Positions 25,156-40,100 of a stretch of DNA of 64,000 nucleotides are shown piece after piece (position 1 is the stretch's first letter; each line of letters opens with the position of its first letter). The notes under the pieces are model-generated. The model worked only from the letters and a program-made list of their open reading frames with translations. It was not told where the DNA came from and searched no databases. The DNA is from Apostichopus japonicus. Taxonomy: Eukaryota; Echinodermata; Holothuroidea; Aspidochirotida; Stichopodidae. A program made the position numbers and the translations under genes. The stretch covers positions 12,468,001-12,532,000 of the forward strand of contig NC_092562.1 in the NCBI RefSeq assembly GCF_037975245.1. The letters run 5' to 3'.

Positions 25156-28100
25156 TCATTCTATGCCATCGCTCTGTCCCCAATTTCTTTTTCCTTTCCT
25201 CTTTCCTTTCTTCCCGCCCGTGTCGACTGATCCGTTACTGTTCGTTTTGGCTGTTACTTGCAGAGCGTGTCCCGTTGATTTGATGTGGTTGAACAGCTTG
25301 TTCCTGGTGGGAAACTCGTGTTGACATACATTGCACAATAAAACATCCTGTAACAAAACAAATGTAACAAAAACATCAAATTATATATTAATGAAATTAG
25401 GCTACCTGTAATTCAGAACTCCTTCCAATGTTAAACTTACTGTGTAATGTCTCTTACTCTTCATAATCTGAAATTTCTCAAACCTTGTATTTGCTTCCCT
25501 TTATTTATACCTTCTTATGCCATCTTTTGTTGTGTGTAGTTTGGCTTCAATAACTAGTGAGGGAATGGGTGAATTTTATATTGCTATCCAACCTTGAAGA
25601 ACCCCCTTCATTAATGTAAATGATAATTATGGTGGGGGTTCACAAAAACGAGCTTTCAGTAGTTTTCCAGTGAATCTCCCCAACCATTCTGTATATAACA
25701 ATATATTGTCATTGTCATTCTTTGCATCATTACAACATAGTCACATAGTCTTATTTATACTGTTATATCTGTTGCAATAATTGAAATAAAGTTGAAATAT
25801 ATTTTCTTGGAAATCAACGCTGGACTCAGGTATGGTTAATAATATACACCGCAATCATACAGCTATGTTGTACGACGTGTTGAGATGTTTTTACATGTAA
25901 TGCGCCTTTTAAGAATATATTTACATTACATTACAGCTATAAGGTTGGGCTGTAAGTTGCATACTGATCGGTAATTTAGTGAGTTTTAGAAAGAAAAAAA
26001 AAAACACATTTTGAAATAAATAGTTTGTTGTATCTCACCTGATTAGAAGAAACAGGTACTTTCTTTACAGTTGCCTGATTTACCTTGGGTTTCTTGGTTT
26101 TAGATTTAGGCCTTCTGCAATGAAATATTGGACAAAATGAAGGTAATTAAAACTAAAAAGGTGTACAGAATATCATAAATGGACATAGCAAATAAAATAC
26201 TTGGAAAGTGCAAAGCAAACAGCTGAAGAATCAAGCCCTCCAAAACAAATAACAAACTAACAAGCAAACAGCTATTTCTTTTAAGCTTACAGTGAGTGTA
26301 TCCATAGGAAAAAAGAAAGAAAAAAAAAATGGGGATTTGTTGCTATGAGGGAGAAAAAACAATGAAATCAATAACATAATGCTGTTAAGTTTAGTTACGG
26401 TCAGACTTGTCAGTGCTCAAATGAAGAGAGACAAAGCAGAACGAAGTTACTAGTGCTCTATCACATTTTCTCTATCACGTTTAGTCATCAAGAAGATAAC
26501 GTACATTTATTATAGCAATGGTTTCAATTTGGTTGCAAGTTAACAAAAGTTGCCAATTTACAGTGAACAAGATTGCAGTTATTCAAACTAAGACACCCTT
26601 GTTGGCTTTTCAATTGAGCACGTATTAATTAGCTGGTAATTGAAATTTCCATCTGATTTTTCTGGAAATTTCCTCACCCAGACTATTATCAAATGAGTTT
26701 TTGCACATTAAGCATGCACATAAAGAAAACAGTGTCAACAAACTTTTCAAGCCATGAGCTACTTACTGTATACTCTCAGCTGGTTCCTTTTCTGTCGTCT
26801 CCTGCTCTGTGGTTTCCGTGACGACAGTCTCGTCACCATGTTTGACTGCTGAGTCTATGCCATTTGTCTCCTCTTGGGGTTTTTCTTGACTATCTAAAGT
26901 GAGTTTCTCTGAGAGTTTCGAGGCAATGTCTTCTCCTTCTTGTAAAGGAGCTGGACTTTCTTCTTCTTGATCCATGGCCTGCTTGAAACCCAAGAAACAG
27001 TTTATGCAGTTATAACTTGATATAATATACATGCAGTATAAAGACTTCTAACTTAATGTGAAGACAATTGAGTGACTGCCCATTAAGTATAAATACTGGA
27101 CAACCAGAGTACCAGACCTTACTTATCCATTGTCTAAACAACAAATTGTCCACAAATATTTTGCAAAAATCACAATGACCAAGATGTACACTGTAGGAGA
27201 GATTTGGTCTCCTAAGAGTTTTGGACTACCATTAAAATTTATCCCAGTTTATACTGTTGAGAAATTTTCTTCTTTCTGCACCCTCAAGTCCGATTACATA
27301 ACATATAGCAATCAAAGCAGGTGTATCATGAATATTCATAGCATACTATCACACTATTACATTGTCTCCTTGATCACTGCACAAAGCCACCAGATCTAGA
27401 TACAAGCAATTTACCATGAAGTTAATTCAACGCGAGTACCGATTCTCACCACACATTGGACACAAGGACACCAAAAGAAGTTATTACTAAAACAACACCT
27501 GTATCTTAGTTTCTATCAAGAAGGCAGCCAGTAGTTGTTGGTGATTCTCAGTCCTAACAGAGACTGCTACTAGTGTGCACGATGTTGTAAGGTTCAATTT
27601 TCCAACAAAACATTAATTTCCTATTTCTAATATGCAGACAACTGACCTAAGAAATAATGAAAGAATAGATAAAAACTGAGTCGAGAAGAATAACCTTTTG
27701 ATCCCTGATTGACAGAATGTCTGTACTTTGGAGTCTTTAGAGATATTACTTACGTCCTCAAGAGCACTTTGCATTTTCTTCTGTTGTCTTCTTTTCTTCT
27801 TCTGCTTCTTTGATAACCTTCAAAATATGGAAATTATTCATCAGGAATATAGCATGCATTATTCACAGTTATAAATCTTCCAAATGGTCATTTTTCAACA
27901 GATATATACCACTTGTGTAGAGATATACCTTTGTAGTAATGACATTCAAAGTGGAATTCAAGAGACCTGATTTGGAGGATATGCTAGATCTATTGAAGAA
28001 ACCCTTTTGAAACTTGCTTTTCAAAATGTATACCAATCCCTAGCGTAGATTCTTCAACCCTTTATCTTTTTGCAAATGTACCAAGGCCAAGAAAACCTGC

Positions 28101-31100
28101 ATGTAAGAGCTGGGATGGAGTTCAACTTGTTCAAGCTAGTCGCACCATTTTGGGCACAACAAACTAACTTCCTCACAGAAGTATTCACTAGTTGCCAGTA
28201 GACAAAGTAGAATGCAGAGAATGATCATGTTATTATGTGCAACATGTTACTCTAAATCATGTGATTCTCAAAAGATGGCCAGCAGGCCAGATCCGACCCA
28301 CAACAGGTTGCAATCTGGATGGCACAAACACAATCTGGCACTAAATGGCTACTCAGGCCATCCATTAAGACCTCAGACTTGCGCACCCAAAGGGCAAACC
28401 CTGAACATTGCTCACTCTTGGAAAGGTGAGATTTTGATTCTGTTTGGCCCTTTGTTCCAGCCACTGCTTTTCTCTGGCCATTTAAGAGAAAATTAATTGA
28501 GGACCCTTTGCTGTAGACTACCCTTGCATGTTGGATATTAAGTTTCAATGATATTTGAATTAGATGTAAGCAACAACTCGTCTGTTGGACGACTACCAAA
28601 GCTGAGTTTGGTGGTCACACTTTTGGTCTTCTCGGACATTAATAATTTGCCCTGCACTTGATCACTCCTGACCACAATAAAGCACACAACACTCTTTATC
28701 ATTTGTGTAAGTAATACGGCACAACATGCAAGATTTTTGTGGCTGGCAAGGTAGCTTATAGAAAATATTACCTTCATCAAACCCCACCCACTTGGGACAA
28801 TTCTTATTCACTCTACTTCCATGTCCTGCTTCAAAGCACTTGTACTGACAGTATGAACATCTTTTTTCTATTAGATATAGGTAAGAAACTGTTCATACTG
28901 TCGGTAGGAGTGCATTGAAGCATATATGAGTGGACAGTTTAGTTTAGTATTGGCATTACAGAATTGTCCCAACTGTCTGTCAAATGCAGATAATACACAA
29001 TGCATCAAAACTATATTATTCACGATGGTTTTCATATCTTACTTTTGTTTACTTTCTTCTTGTTCCACAGGTTCTTCTTCTCCATCCTCCTCTCCTCTGC
29101 TTTTCTCGCCATCTTCCTCATCCCTCTGTTTTGCTCTTCCTTGTTCTTCGTTCTCCAGCTCTTGTCTAAGAGCTGCTACATTTTCTTTGTGCCTTTTAGA
29201 GTTTTCATGATTTAGGAAACTGTAGGGAAGATTTTGGATTTTTGGTTTGTTTTTCAAAAAGCTGCAGGAAAACTAGCTTCAATCACTATAAGTATACATT
29301 CTTCATTCACAGAAAATTGTCACTGTTTTTTTATGAGCAATCATGATTCTGAAATGGTGCTTCATTGCTTTTTTGTTAAAGATCAAATGAAAATGTGGTT
29401 TAATATCCCCAACATCATGTTGTATTTGACATTTAACATCAATATTGTACTATCGTTCAGCTATCCTCCTAGACACGCCACCCACTGTTAGCAATTCCAC
29501 CTCATTACACCTTCTTTGGCATTCTCTGTAAAGTTCAAGACCAGTTTCGTCTTGCTGACCTCTCAACCCTTCCAATCAGCTTGTGCCCCCTTCTTGCTCC
29601 TCTCATCTCCTTTCTACTCTTGAAACCATCCTACAAAATTACCTCCTATGTTAGGTTTACACCTTTCTCTCGGTTAGAGGTAAAACATACTTACGCCTTT
29701 TGGCTCCTGAAGGCTTTATTACATGCGACGCAGTAGAGGTCATTGACCTTATCATTCTCTGATGATTCCTCGGAATCTGCAACAAAGATCAAATGGTCAT
29801 AGACATAGTTTAAAGGTGATGAGTGTTGATGAGGAAACACATCTTCATGAAGTGATGACATATTTACTGCACTTCTGCCAAACAGACTTGAAAATAGTCT
29901 GAAAAAGTCTGAAATAGTCTGAAAAAGATATTTGTGCCAAACTAACACAAAGAAACTCATATCTTTTACAGAAATGACTTACAATATGAAGAGTTTAAAG
30001 TAGGAAATGGAAGCAGTCGGAAGAATGCAACTCTGAAAATCTAACTGAGAAAATAAATAAAATATGTAACTATGCAAGAAATAATGTCAGAAATTACAGT
30101 TACATTAGAACCTATTTATCTACGAAAATTATGCATTTAAAACACTTTTAACCTATCGATTTATTAGTGTGACTGGCTAAGAAGTTTTACACCCCAATAG
30201 GAGAAATTATTCCATTTCATGTCAAAATGTTATGACATGCAAAAACAACAAATATCTTACAGAAATGACAGTGATCAATGTAATAAGAGATGCATAGCTT
30301 TAATTAATGAATGAATGATGGAACAATGTAGCAAACCATGTAAGAAAATATGTCACAATCTGCCAAGAAAGGTGTAAAGAAATATTGAAAATTTGTACGT
30401 CTTTGAGTCAATGTAGTAATGGCAATAACTCAAAGACTAATTACTAACAATAGAATGAATAAAAATATGTATTTTCTTTTTTAATTTTTTTTATATAGCG
30501 CTTTATACCAGCGATAGGTCTCCAAGTGCTTTACAGACGTTATATTATCCCTGGTCAATGATAACCTGTCCCAGAGACAAACCCTCCAGTCGGCAGCAGT
30601 TATATACTGCGCCCAATGACAAGTTACCTCATTTAACCCCTGGGTGAAGAGAGGCAAGTGAGATAAAGCATCTTGCCCAAGGACACAACTAGGCAGGAAT
30701 CGAACCAGCAATCCTTGGATCACAAGTCCGACGCCTTAGCCAATTGGCCACCACGCTCTCAATGTATGAGAGTCTATAAGAAATATATCACCAATTACCC
30801 AAGCCAGGAAATACCAAAATATCACAATGCCTACCACTTTCCTCGCTAAGTGAATCGCCATACTCAGCGGCCATGTCTCTCTCCATCTGCTGGAAATCGG
30901 CTTCGAGTTCGTCCATGGCTTTTTGACCTTTGCTGATATATTCATGAACTTTTCTGAAATAAAGCAGGTAAACCTTCTAGAGAGGAATGTTACGCTAAAA
31001 CATTTCACGTTGATCAGTTATTAAATTAGTATTTGAAAACAAAAAAGCAAAATAACCCTCTATGATCTTGACAAAGATCACCATTGGTTCAATGGATATA

Positions 31101-34100
31101 TTTCCTTTACCAATTAAAAACACAGCCTCAGATATTAAGCTTCAGATCTGTAGGCAGAACAAGAACCATTAAACTTGACCAAACTAGAGATGATATTTGC
31201 ATGATTAGGATTACTGTTACAAAACTGTGGCTTAATGAGATCCAGAATCTCTATAAATGTGTTTTATTCTTCAAAGTGTAGCTCCTTGACTCAGCTTTAA
31301 ACCTCACGTTAACATGCTTTCCAGCTCAAACTCTTAACTTGATGTATCTCAGCCCCCAGCTACTGCTGTGTCAATATATCTATTCTCTTGGCTTCCTATA
31401 CCCTATCAACCCAGACCTGTAAAATGAGCACTTTGTAGGGCCTTAAAATTAGGGGTACCAATTGTAAATTGAGGCAATTGCACACCAGAGATGTTTATCT
31501 CCCTTTCCAAATTGACTGACTTTATTGGACGGTCCAACAACAGTTATAACACCAATGCAGAGGCATGCATCTTACTTGGCTCTCTCTATTCGTTGCTTCT
31601 CCAGTCTTTCTGCATTTTTCCTGGCAGTCTCTGCTGCTTTCTCCTCCATTTGCCTCTAGAGAATTCAAAGGATCAAGAATATTTATGACATGCAATACTT
31701 ACAGGTACACCAACTTTCTCCATTCCATGGATGAAAGTTTCCCTTTGTGGTCTATGCCAGATGGATCTAAATTCACTTTAGTCAAAGTCCTTCAACAATC
31801 GTAATTCTGTTATAAATACTTCATCGTAACTCTAATTTTTGTTTGGCTGTGTTCACCACATGCAAGACTTATGATTATGAAAAGTTTGAGAAAGCCATCA
31901 TAGACAAAGCTACCCATAAATAAAGATATAAACTCTTATCAACATAAGTATTATCAGGGGCGGATCCAGGGGGGGGCCGACCCGGCCCCGGCCCCCCCTT
32001 TTTGGAAATCAGTTGCGTTTTTTTATGTGGGAGTACTTCAAATTCCTAATAGGCATAACTTGGTGAAAGAAAAGCCTATATATCCAGCTGCTCTTCCCTG
32101 AAACGCGATCGTTTTTATTCCAAATTTGAAACTAAGGCAATTACCAGGCCTACGCGACATCACATATTAATTAGATACGGCTCAGTACTATAGTGCTGAC
32201 TATTACTGTCAGGGAAAATCAATGCACAGTTAGCAAGTATATCATAATTATCTGAATGAAACGGGGTGTAGGCGGTTTTACACTATCTAACGCAACATAG
32301 TCGCCAAGAACCTGAAGTATTTTTAAGGGAGGACCCAAGGAACATGAACTTATAGCATGCTCCTCGTGGTGAAACATAATTGCACCTATTAGGTGAATTG
32401 AGTGTACTGTTAATAGTAGGAGAGACTAGTGTAGGTTCTTATGACCAACTAGACCGGTTTCTGCTCTCAAACTTTATAGGAGGAGCTTCATCAGTAGTAG
32501 CCTTTGAATATTTTATATTCGGCCTGGGCGTCTCGTTCTCAAAATGCATCTATTTTCTGTGCACGAGTTTTTATGGACTCATAGTGCAGCTATAAGAGCA
32601 TCTAAAAGAGCTTCGTGTGAACCTTGAGAGTCAGCTGATTCTTCGTTAATATGAAACCTTGAGTTAACAAGTAAACCTTTGAGATTTTGGGCCCTTTTGT
32701 ATAGGCTAGAATCGGTTCTTTTGGAAACAGTTTGGATAATTCCGCGTGCAGGGGCGTAGCGAGCGAGGGGGGGGTGGGTAGTGTATATAATAATTTGGTC
32801 GCTGTCGGCAAATTTTGGGTCTGTCGGCAAAAGGAGAAAAGGTGAAGAGAGCGGAAGGGGAAGAAAGAAGGAAAGCTGAATAGAGAAAAGGAGAACGGAG
32901 CTTCTTTATCGGTTATTTCGATTTTCCTGTTCTTCATCTGATAAACCATTCACCAATCCAATCACCCGACGCCTGCAAGCTAAAAACCTCTCGGCAAATA
33001 ACTGATAATGTCACGGCCGTCAGTATAGCTACTGTAGCCAGGCTCAGCTAAGCGAGTGCCAGAATCGCCGGCAACTCAGTGAAAGAAATGGAATTAAAGG
33101 CTTCCGTATAGGCCGTAGCCCATGAGTCGTGCTATCGTGTGCAACGTGTTGTTATTATCCTCTGTTCAGAATGACGTCATCGCAGATGTCATTCGTTCTC
33201 CGTGGAAAACTTAAGGGCACGGCTCACGAATTGTACACAATTTTTAACGTTTCTCGCTTGTATATCAATGAATGTTGTTATTTCTCATTACCGGAAAGTT
33301 TTCTGAACATTTTCATCACGAAGTTTCACTATTTCAACGATCGGTTGAAGAGAAAACACAGTTCGATAATTGGTCCCAATTAATTCTTCTTCTGCCGACT
33401 GCCATAAAAATAATATCGAAATGGAAATTCTACGGTGCCAAATTTGACTTAAAATATGCACCAGATTGCATCTAAGGACGTTTCAAAACTAAAAATTTTC
33501 CAAAGGGGAGGGGGACACCCCCTCCCCTTAGACCCCTCCCCCATTTCAGTCACCACTTCCAGATCCGTCGGCAAATCAAATTTGACTTAAAATATGCACC
33601 AGATTGCATCTTAGGACGTTTCAAAACTAAAAATTTTCCAAAGGGGAGGGGGACACCCCCTCCCCTTAGACCCCTCCCCCATTTCAGTCACCACTTCCAG
33701 ATCCGTCGGCAAATCAAATTTGACTTAAAATATACACCACATTGCATCTGAGGACGTTTCAAAACTAAAAATTTTCCAAAGGGAGGGGAACCCCCTCCCC
33801 TTAGACCCCTCCCCCATTTCAGTCACCACTTCCAGATCCGTCGGCAAATCAAATTTGTTGCGTTAGATAGTGTAAAACCGCCTACACCCCCCTTTCATTA
33901 ATAAGTATATCATAATTATCTCATTGAACATATCTTGTTTTATGTTTTTTCTTGGGGTGAATCTGGCCTCATAATTTTCGCGCAAAAGAAAAAAACGAAT
34001 CGACGCAATAATAGTGTATGCATTGTACATGCACTGTTGAGCGTTCTTAAATATGTGTCTATCGAGAAAAAATATGTGCCCAAAAAAGCGTGTCTGCAAC

Positions 34101-37100
34101 GTTTCTGGTTTTCTAGTTTTTGGCGAAATGTTTCACCATTTTGCATCTAAGCACTCACAATTAACCAAAAATTTCCAAGGGGGAGGGGGCCCCTCCCCTA
34201 GACCCCTCCCCCAGGACGCAGATTACTAAAGTGCTACCATCGGGATGTCGGCCCCCCCTTTCTCAAAATCCTGGATCCGCCCCTGATTATGAAAACATTT
34301 TCAAAAACATCTAGAAAAGTCTTGGACATTTTATGGATGACGTCCCAATGTATTAACCAGCCAAAATTAAACATGTTCTACTTGTGAGTCAAACAAAAAG
34401 TTACCAACCTTTCTGGCTTGTACTCTCTTATCACGTTTTCTAGCAAAGGACACCAGTTGCTGTAAGAGGAGATAATTAACAATATGATTAATACATTGTT
34501 CCACATCTTGTTTCACAAAATAGGCACAAATAGTTGGTAACCACTTGTTAGGAAGACAACAACCCCACCCCTCCCCCTTCTACTCTTGCTCCCCTCATTT
34601 GTTGTATGCAAATAAGGCTAAACCTTCATGTAACATGTAACAGGTGCTGTGGCCAAGTGGATAAAGGCAGTGGCATTTGAAGCAATGAGGCTTAGCAATT
34701 AGGAGGTTCGTGGTTTGATTTGGTTCATGGTTTGTTTGGTTTGATCCCTGGCCAGATCATAGTAGGGTGGGGTTTTCATTCAAGAGCAATCTACAGTTTT
34801 CCCATCTGAAATGACTTTCTAACTTGAAAAGATTCTAAATTTGAGTTAAAATGTTGAATTGGAAGCCACCCGACATGAAAGTTGTAATCCATAAGCCTTT
34901 GCGGGCTTCTACCACATTCGTCATCAAAATAACTAGTACCTGATTATTATTATTATTATTATAACAGCTCCAAAAGTGTTTTATAGGCTCCAGTAATAGT
35001 ATGTCCTCAATGAATTATTATCCCAGAAATATGACTTTTTCAAGGTTTCCAGCCTGTTGTCTCACTACCATATCAAACTAACAACACATATTTCCCTACA
35101 GACTTTTTTCTTGGCAAGAAGCACAATGATGTACAGCTTGCTGTTAAAACACAAAGCCACTTTAAACAATAATAAGGAGCAAATGTAGCCATTTATTGCT
35201 AAAGAAAATGTCATCTCTTTTTCACATGAAATCTTTCTTGGTATTTCATATTTTAAGTAGAAATACTCCAGAATGTTCTTCCATATTTCATTGCCTTGAT
35301 TGCATTATTTTTAATGATTCAAATTTTTCTGTAACTTCTTTCCAAGAAAGAGTTTACAAGTCCACTTACTGGTCCATAAGAGACTGATATATAATCTCCA
35401 CATAATTATCTCATGTGAAAAATCTCCATTAATTGATTTCACTCAAAATCCGTAACCTTCACACAATTTGGTCGACCATGTCTGTCTATCACAGCCCACT
35501 TGATTTATCTTTCTAATTTACCATTGAGAAAGCCCCCATCGATACGTGCCATCATTTCTGTGGCATCTGCTGTGGTATCTACATAGTATAGTATTGATAT
35601 TCATCGGGGAAAGCCTGTCAAAACTATCAAAACCGGAGACTCACTCTGACTTGTTCATTCCATTCCTTCTTTCCTGCATCTCTGATCTTCTTGTTTTCTT
35701 TCTCCATCAGTTTTGACATCTTCCCGTTTGCCGCCTGTCTCGTATCGTACTGCTCCACCCAGACGAACGATCTGGATGTGAAGTAACTCAGCCAGTAATT
35801 GTAGAATGGCTGAACCACCTGAAAGTGAAGGACATTGAGGTTAAAAAACAGATAGAAAAGTTAAGAGTAGAAAGAAAAACAAAACACCGAGCAAATGTCA
35901 TTAACATATCATTCACCTGATACATGATATTTTTTGATAGGTTTTGAGGAGCAACAGCTGTAATGAGTCAAATCATTTTACCTTTTTAGTCGAGTCAAGT
36001 GATAGACTGGAGACACTGTATTACCTCTATGTAAAAATTTATGAAAAAAAAAGCCTTCATCAATTCACTTCACATTTACAATTTTCAGTGACTTAAGTGA
36101 TTCGAGTGACTCTTTAGAACAATGGCAGGGACTCTCTTGACAGCAACAGTTGGGGGTTTGTGGACAACTCTGACATCCACAGGGGGTTTGTGGGGGGGAT
36201 AAAGTTTGGGAAACCCTGCTCTAAATGCTCCACAAAAGTAGGTCAGGTATGCCCAATAACTTCAGGGCCCACTATCATGGCAGACCGACTATCAAGGTAC
36301 TGATTCTTTCATGATTGGTATCTGTGAGAGTGTTTCTCAATTTAAACTCACTTCTTCATAATCACTTGTAGAATTGCCAAATGTAGGAACTTCATAGTCA
36401 CTGTCATCTTCTTCTTTGTACCGTTTGTCCTCTTCTGCGATCTTACTAAATACGTCAGTATAAACAGAGTAGAAACCCTGAATAATTACAACAGAAGAGA
36501 GATAAAGCTGTTGATAGTGTTTTTATAACTTATAGTGTCATTCTCTCTGGTTTAAGCAAATCTGCAACATCCAAACTGAGTTGTAAAGTTAAATCCTTTT
36601 TAAGGATGAAGTGGAGATGGACATTTAGTAAAAATTTCCTTTAGATTGTAGTTTAAAATTAATTTACCTGGACACCGTCATCAAAACCGCTATATACCGA
36701 GGAACTGATGTATGGCATGATGTTGATGAAGGGACTTAAATATATTTACCTGGTCACTGTCATCAAATCTGCTATATTCTGAGTAACTGAAGTATGGCAT
36801 GATGTTGATGAAGTCACTTAAATATATTTACCTGGTCACTGTCATCAAATCCGCTATATTCTGAGTAACTGAAGTATGGCATGATGTTGATGAAGTCACT
36901 TAAATATATTTACCTGGTCACTGTCATCAAATCCACTATATGCCGAGGAACTGAAGTATGGCATGATGTTGATGAAGTCACTTAAATATATTTACCTGGT
37001 CACTGTCATCAAATCCGCTATATGCCGAGGAACTGAAGTATGGCATGATGTTGATGAAGTCATCTTGGTAATCATCCCCAAAACCTTTCGAGAGACAAAA

Positions 37101-40100
37101 ACATCCAAATGAATTACAAGAAATTCTTCAAGGAGGATTTCCTTGAAAGGTTAAACATTTGTTTCACTGAAGAAGTCTGTGTATTGCATATCATGACTTA
37201 CTTAAGTTACATGATTAAAAAAAGCCAATACTGATATACGGCCCACTTCAATAGGAATACTAGGGAATAATTAAGTGGTTAGATTTTTCGAATATGGTAA
37301 ACAAGGAGCCCGGGCATCCAGCATATAGAATTTTTCAAGCACTGAGTAGCCCTGTAACAGTAGATTTCTTGTATTGGAATTTAAAAAAGGAAATAAAAAA
37401 AGTGGTGTTGTGTAAGCTTGCACGGTTTCGTGAAAACTTACAACCGGTTTTTCTCTAGCAAAAAACCAAATCTGGCTCATAAACCGGTTTTTTTCCCCCT
37501 CCCAAATTGCATTGAAAACATCCAAATCTCGATCGCTAAGATGCGTATTTTTGAAGCTTTACCAACAGCGTGTTCAAGTATGTTCGTTCGCAGTAAATTG
37601 TTAAAAATAAGAAGAATAAATTCAAGAAATGTTACTGCCTTCATGACTCTCATTTTATAACCCACGTTAACTAAACTGAAGTAAATATGTTGAAAAGAAA
37701 TGTGTTAGTAAAATTTTTTCTTAAAGTTTTAACATCACGTACACGTATCGTTTGTCTTGTGTTTACTGTACTTCACGAAGTTCAAATTCGTGTTCAGAAA
37801 AAAAATATCACGTTCATGTTAAATGTTATATTATATGTTATATTTTCGGAGATGAGGGCCGAGCGTAAACCCCATTATGACCAATTGAAGATCGTAAACA
37901 AAAATGCCTTACAATATGATTGGTCCAATGAAGGTACCAAATTGCACGAGGCTTTAGCCATGTTCGCGGGTGGTATCTTGGCGGTAAAATAAATTTCTCT
38001 TCAAGGAGTGAAGAGAATTTACCGTCTACACTTTCAAGTACAAGTTGAAAAATATCCCTGGCAAAAGCGGGGATTAGGTCGGCAAAGAATATAAATTGTT
38101 AACGTTTAAGTTGGAAACATGTGTTCTTCAACGCAAACGAAAAACCAACTGAGAGACGCCTTGTCTGATAACTGATAAGAAGAAATGTTTAAAGGAAACT
38201 TACAAAGAAAATAAAATCTATTAGCGTACAAAGGAGAATTGTCCCAACAGCAACATCTGTAATTTCCAGCCATGTATGCAACATTTTTACTCCTTTAATA
38301 TTCCTTGACTCAAGCATGACGCCAGGTGTGTCTTGTGAATAATGGACTGTGATTGTTCTAATGTTACTTGTTGCATCTTAGTTGTTAAACTCAGAGCCCC
38401 CCCCCCCCCGTGATTGTTCTAAAGTTACTTGTTGCATCTTAGTTGTTAAACTCAGAGCCCCCCCCCGTGATTGTTCATTGTTCTAATGTTATTTGTTGCT
38501 TCTTAGTTGTTAAACTCCCAGAGCCCCCCCTCCTGCGACTGTACATGTCGTGTGGTATTGTGGATTGCGCAATGTACCTTTCAAGTTTTAACGTTCATTT
38601 TTTGAACACGAACTGTGATCAATGTGTTTGAAAAGATTTTCTCCATATCCTCTACTATTAAATTGAAGTTGAATAATAAGAACAAAACAAAGAGGACAAA
38701 CACGTCGGATATAATTTATTTTGAACTGCATCTTGTCATTTGAGTGTGTACTTCTCACAACTACTAACGTTGGCCACCAAGGTCAGTTCAATACTACAAG
38801 GTACCTAACTGATGCACGCATATAAGGGCTGCATAGCCTAATGTTAGGCCTAGCTATCCACCCTCAAGCACTGATTATGGCGTGTGCCGATCGTAGCTGA
38901 CAATGTCGTCTTTCAGAAAAGCTTTCTCTTGTTGCAATTTACTTTCATATTGCAAAAAGAACAGTAAATAGGAGAAACCAAAGTCAACAAACATTGTTTT
39001 TTCCAGTATTTGCAATTCACATTTCGGTTTTTTCGGTTTTTCGGTTTTCTTAAAATAAAAAATAGTACCGAAATTCGGTTGGAAAAAACCGGTTTCGGTA
39101 CTAAAACCGGTTTACCGTGCAAGCCTAGTGTTGTGCCAGCTTACCAGTTCAGATATACAGAGACTGTTTTAATAACCTGGGATTTTAAAGCATCAAAATT
39201 TACAGTATGACCCAAAAGTATCTCTGAACAAGGGAATTTCATGTTACCATGGTTAGCTATTGATGGGATACAGTACCCAGAATGTTTGAGATTACCTCCT
39301 TTGATGATCGCTTCTCGGTGCTTGTCGTACCAAGCTCTCTCTTGTGGATCACTTAGAACTTCATAGGCCTTCTGGATGAAACCGAACACTTTTGTGCTCT
39401 CCTCAATATTGTCTGGGTTCTTATCTATAAAATACAAAGATATCTGGAGTTTGAATTGTGTATGGAATCGTTGGTGGTCCTAGCATCACAAAGTTAGTGT
39501 AGCATGGTTGGTCCAATTATGATGCATTTATTAAGCCTTTGCAATATGTTTCATTTTTAATGACACAAACATGCACATCTACATTTTTGGGGTGTTGAGG
39601 GATCTCTTGGCAATTTCCGTGACAGAATCTTCACAATATATGCCATACAACTACTTGAACCTTTTAATATAACATTAATACAGTTTCTGAAGGTAAAGAA
39701 AGAATTCCAGAATTCACTCTACCTTTTGTTAGTTTATGCAAATATAATGAACAGCGGTCATACTAATTAGCTACAACAACAGGCCCATTTCACGACAACT
39801 CACGACAACTCAAGACAACAAGTTAAAAATACCATCAAATACAATGGTTGTAATCAGAGTGTATCTGGAAACACGATTAAAACTACCTGAAACCATCGTG
39901 CATACATATTTTTCACAGGAAAATCTGTTTATGTCGTAAAAATAGTCAACTTTCTCTGTATGTAGAATTGGACGACGTGATGCTATTGTGCTTGCGCAAT
40001 GACTTTGGACCGCACCATTATGATATGAATGGGTTTGTGTTAGTGTTTGGGAACTACCTTTGTGTACAGTGTCAGTAGGGTGGGTTGACCATGGAGCTAT

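Larger units (their letters stand above)
31955..34285. mobile_element. Composite DNA transposon with CAGGGGCGGATCC ends, 2.3 kb
   Basis: Begins CAGGGGCGGATCCAGG and ends CCTGGATCCGCCCCTG, a 16-bp inverted repeat of the type common in hAT elements. The direct repeat ATTAT (31950-31954 and 34286-34290) suggests a 5-bp target duplication. No intact transposase is seen. The interior holds a second insertion (32254-33902) and a 138-bp tandem triplication. It occupies most of the DNAJC21 intron between exons 34459-34409 and 31655-31576. Confidence 0.75.

Noticed and set aside
37687-37992. 101-aa open frame inside the 1.7-kb hAT-like element
   Set aside because: No transposase motif could be recognised, and it starts and ends without relation to the element's structure.
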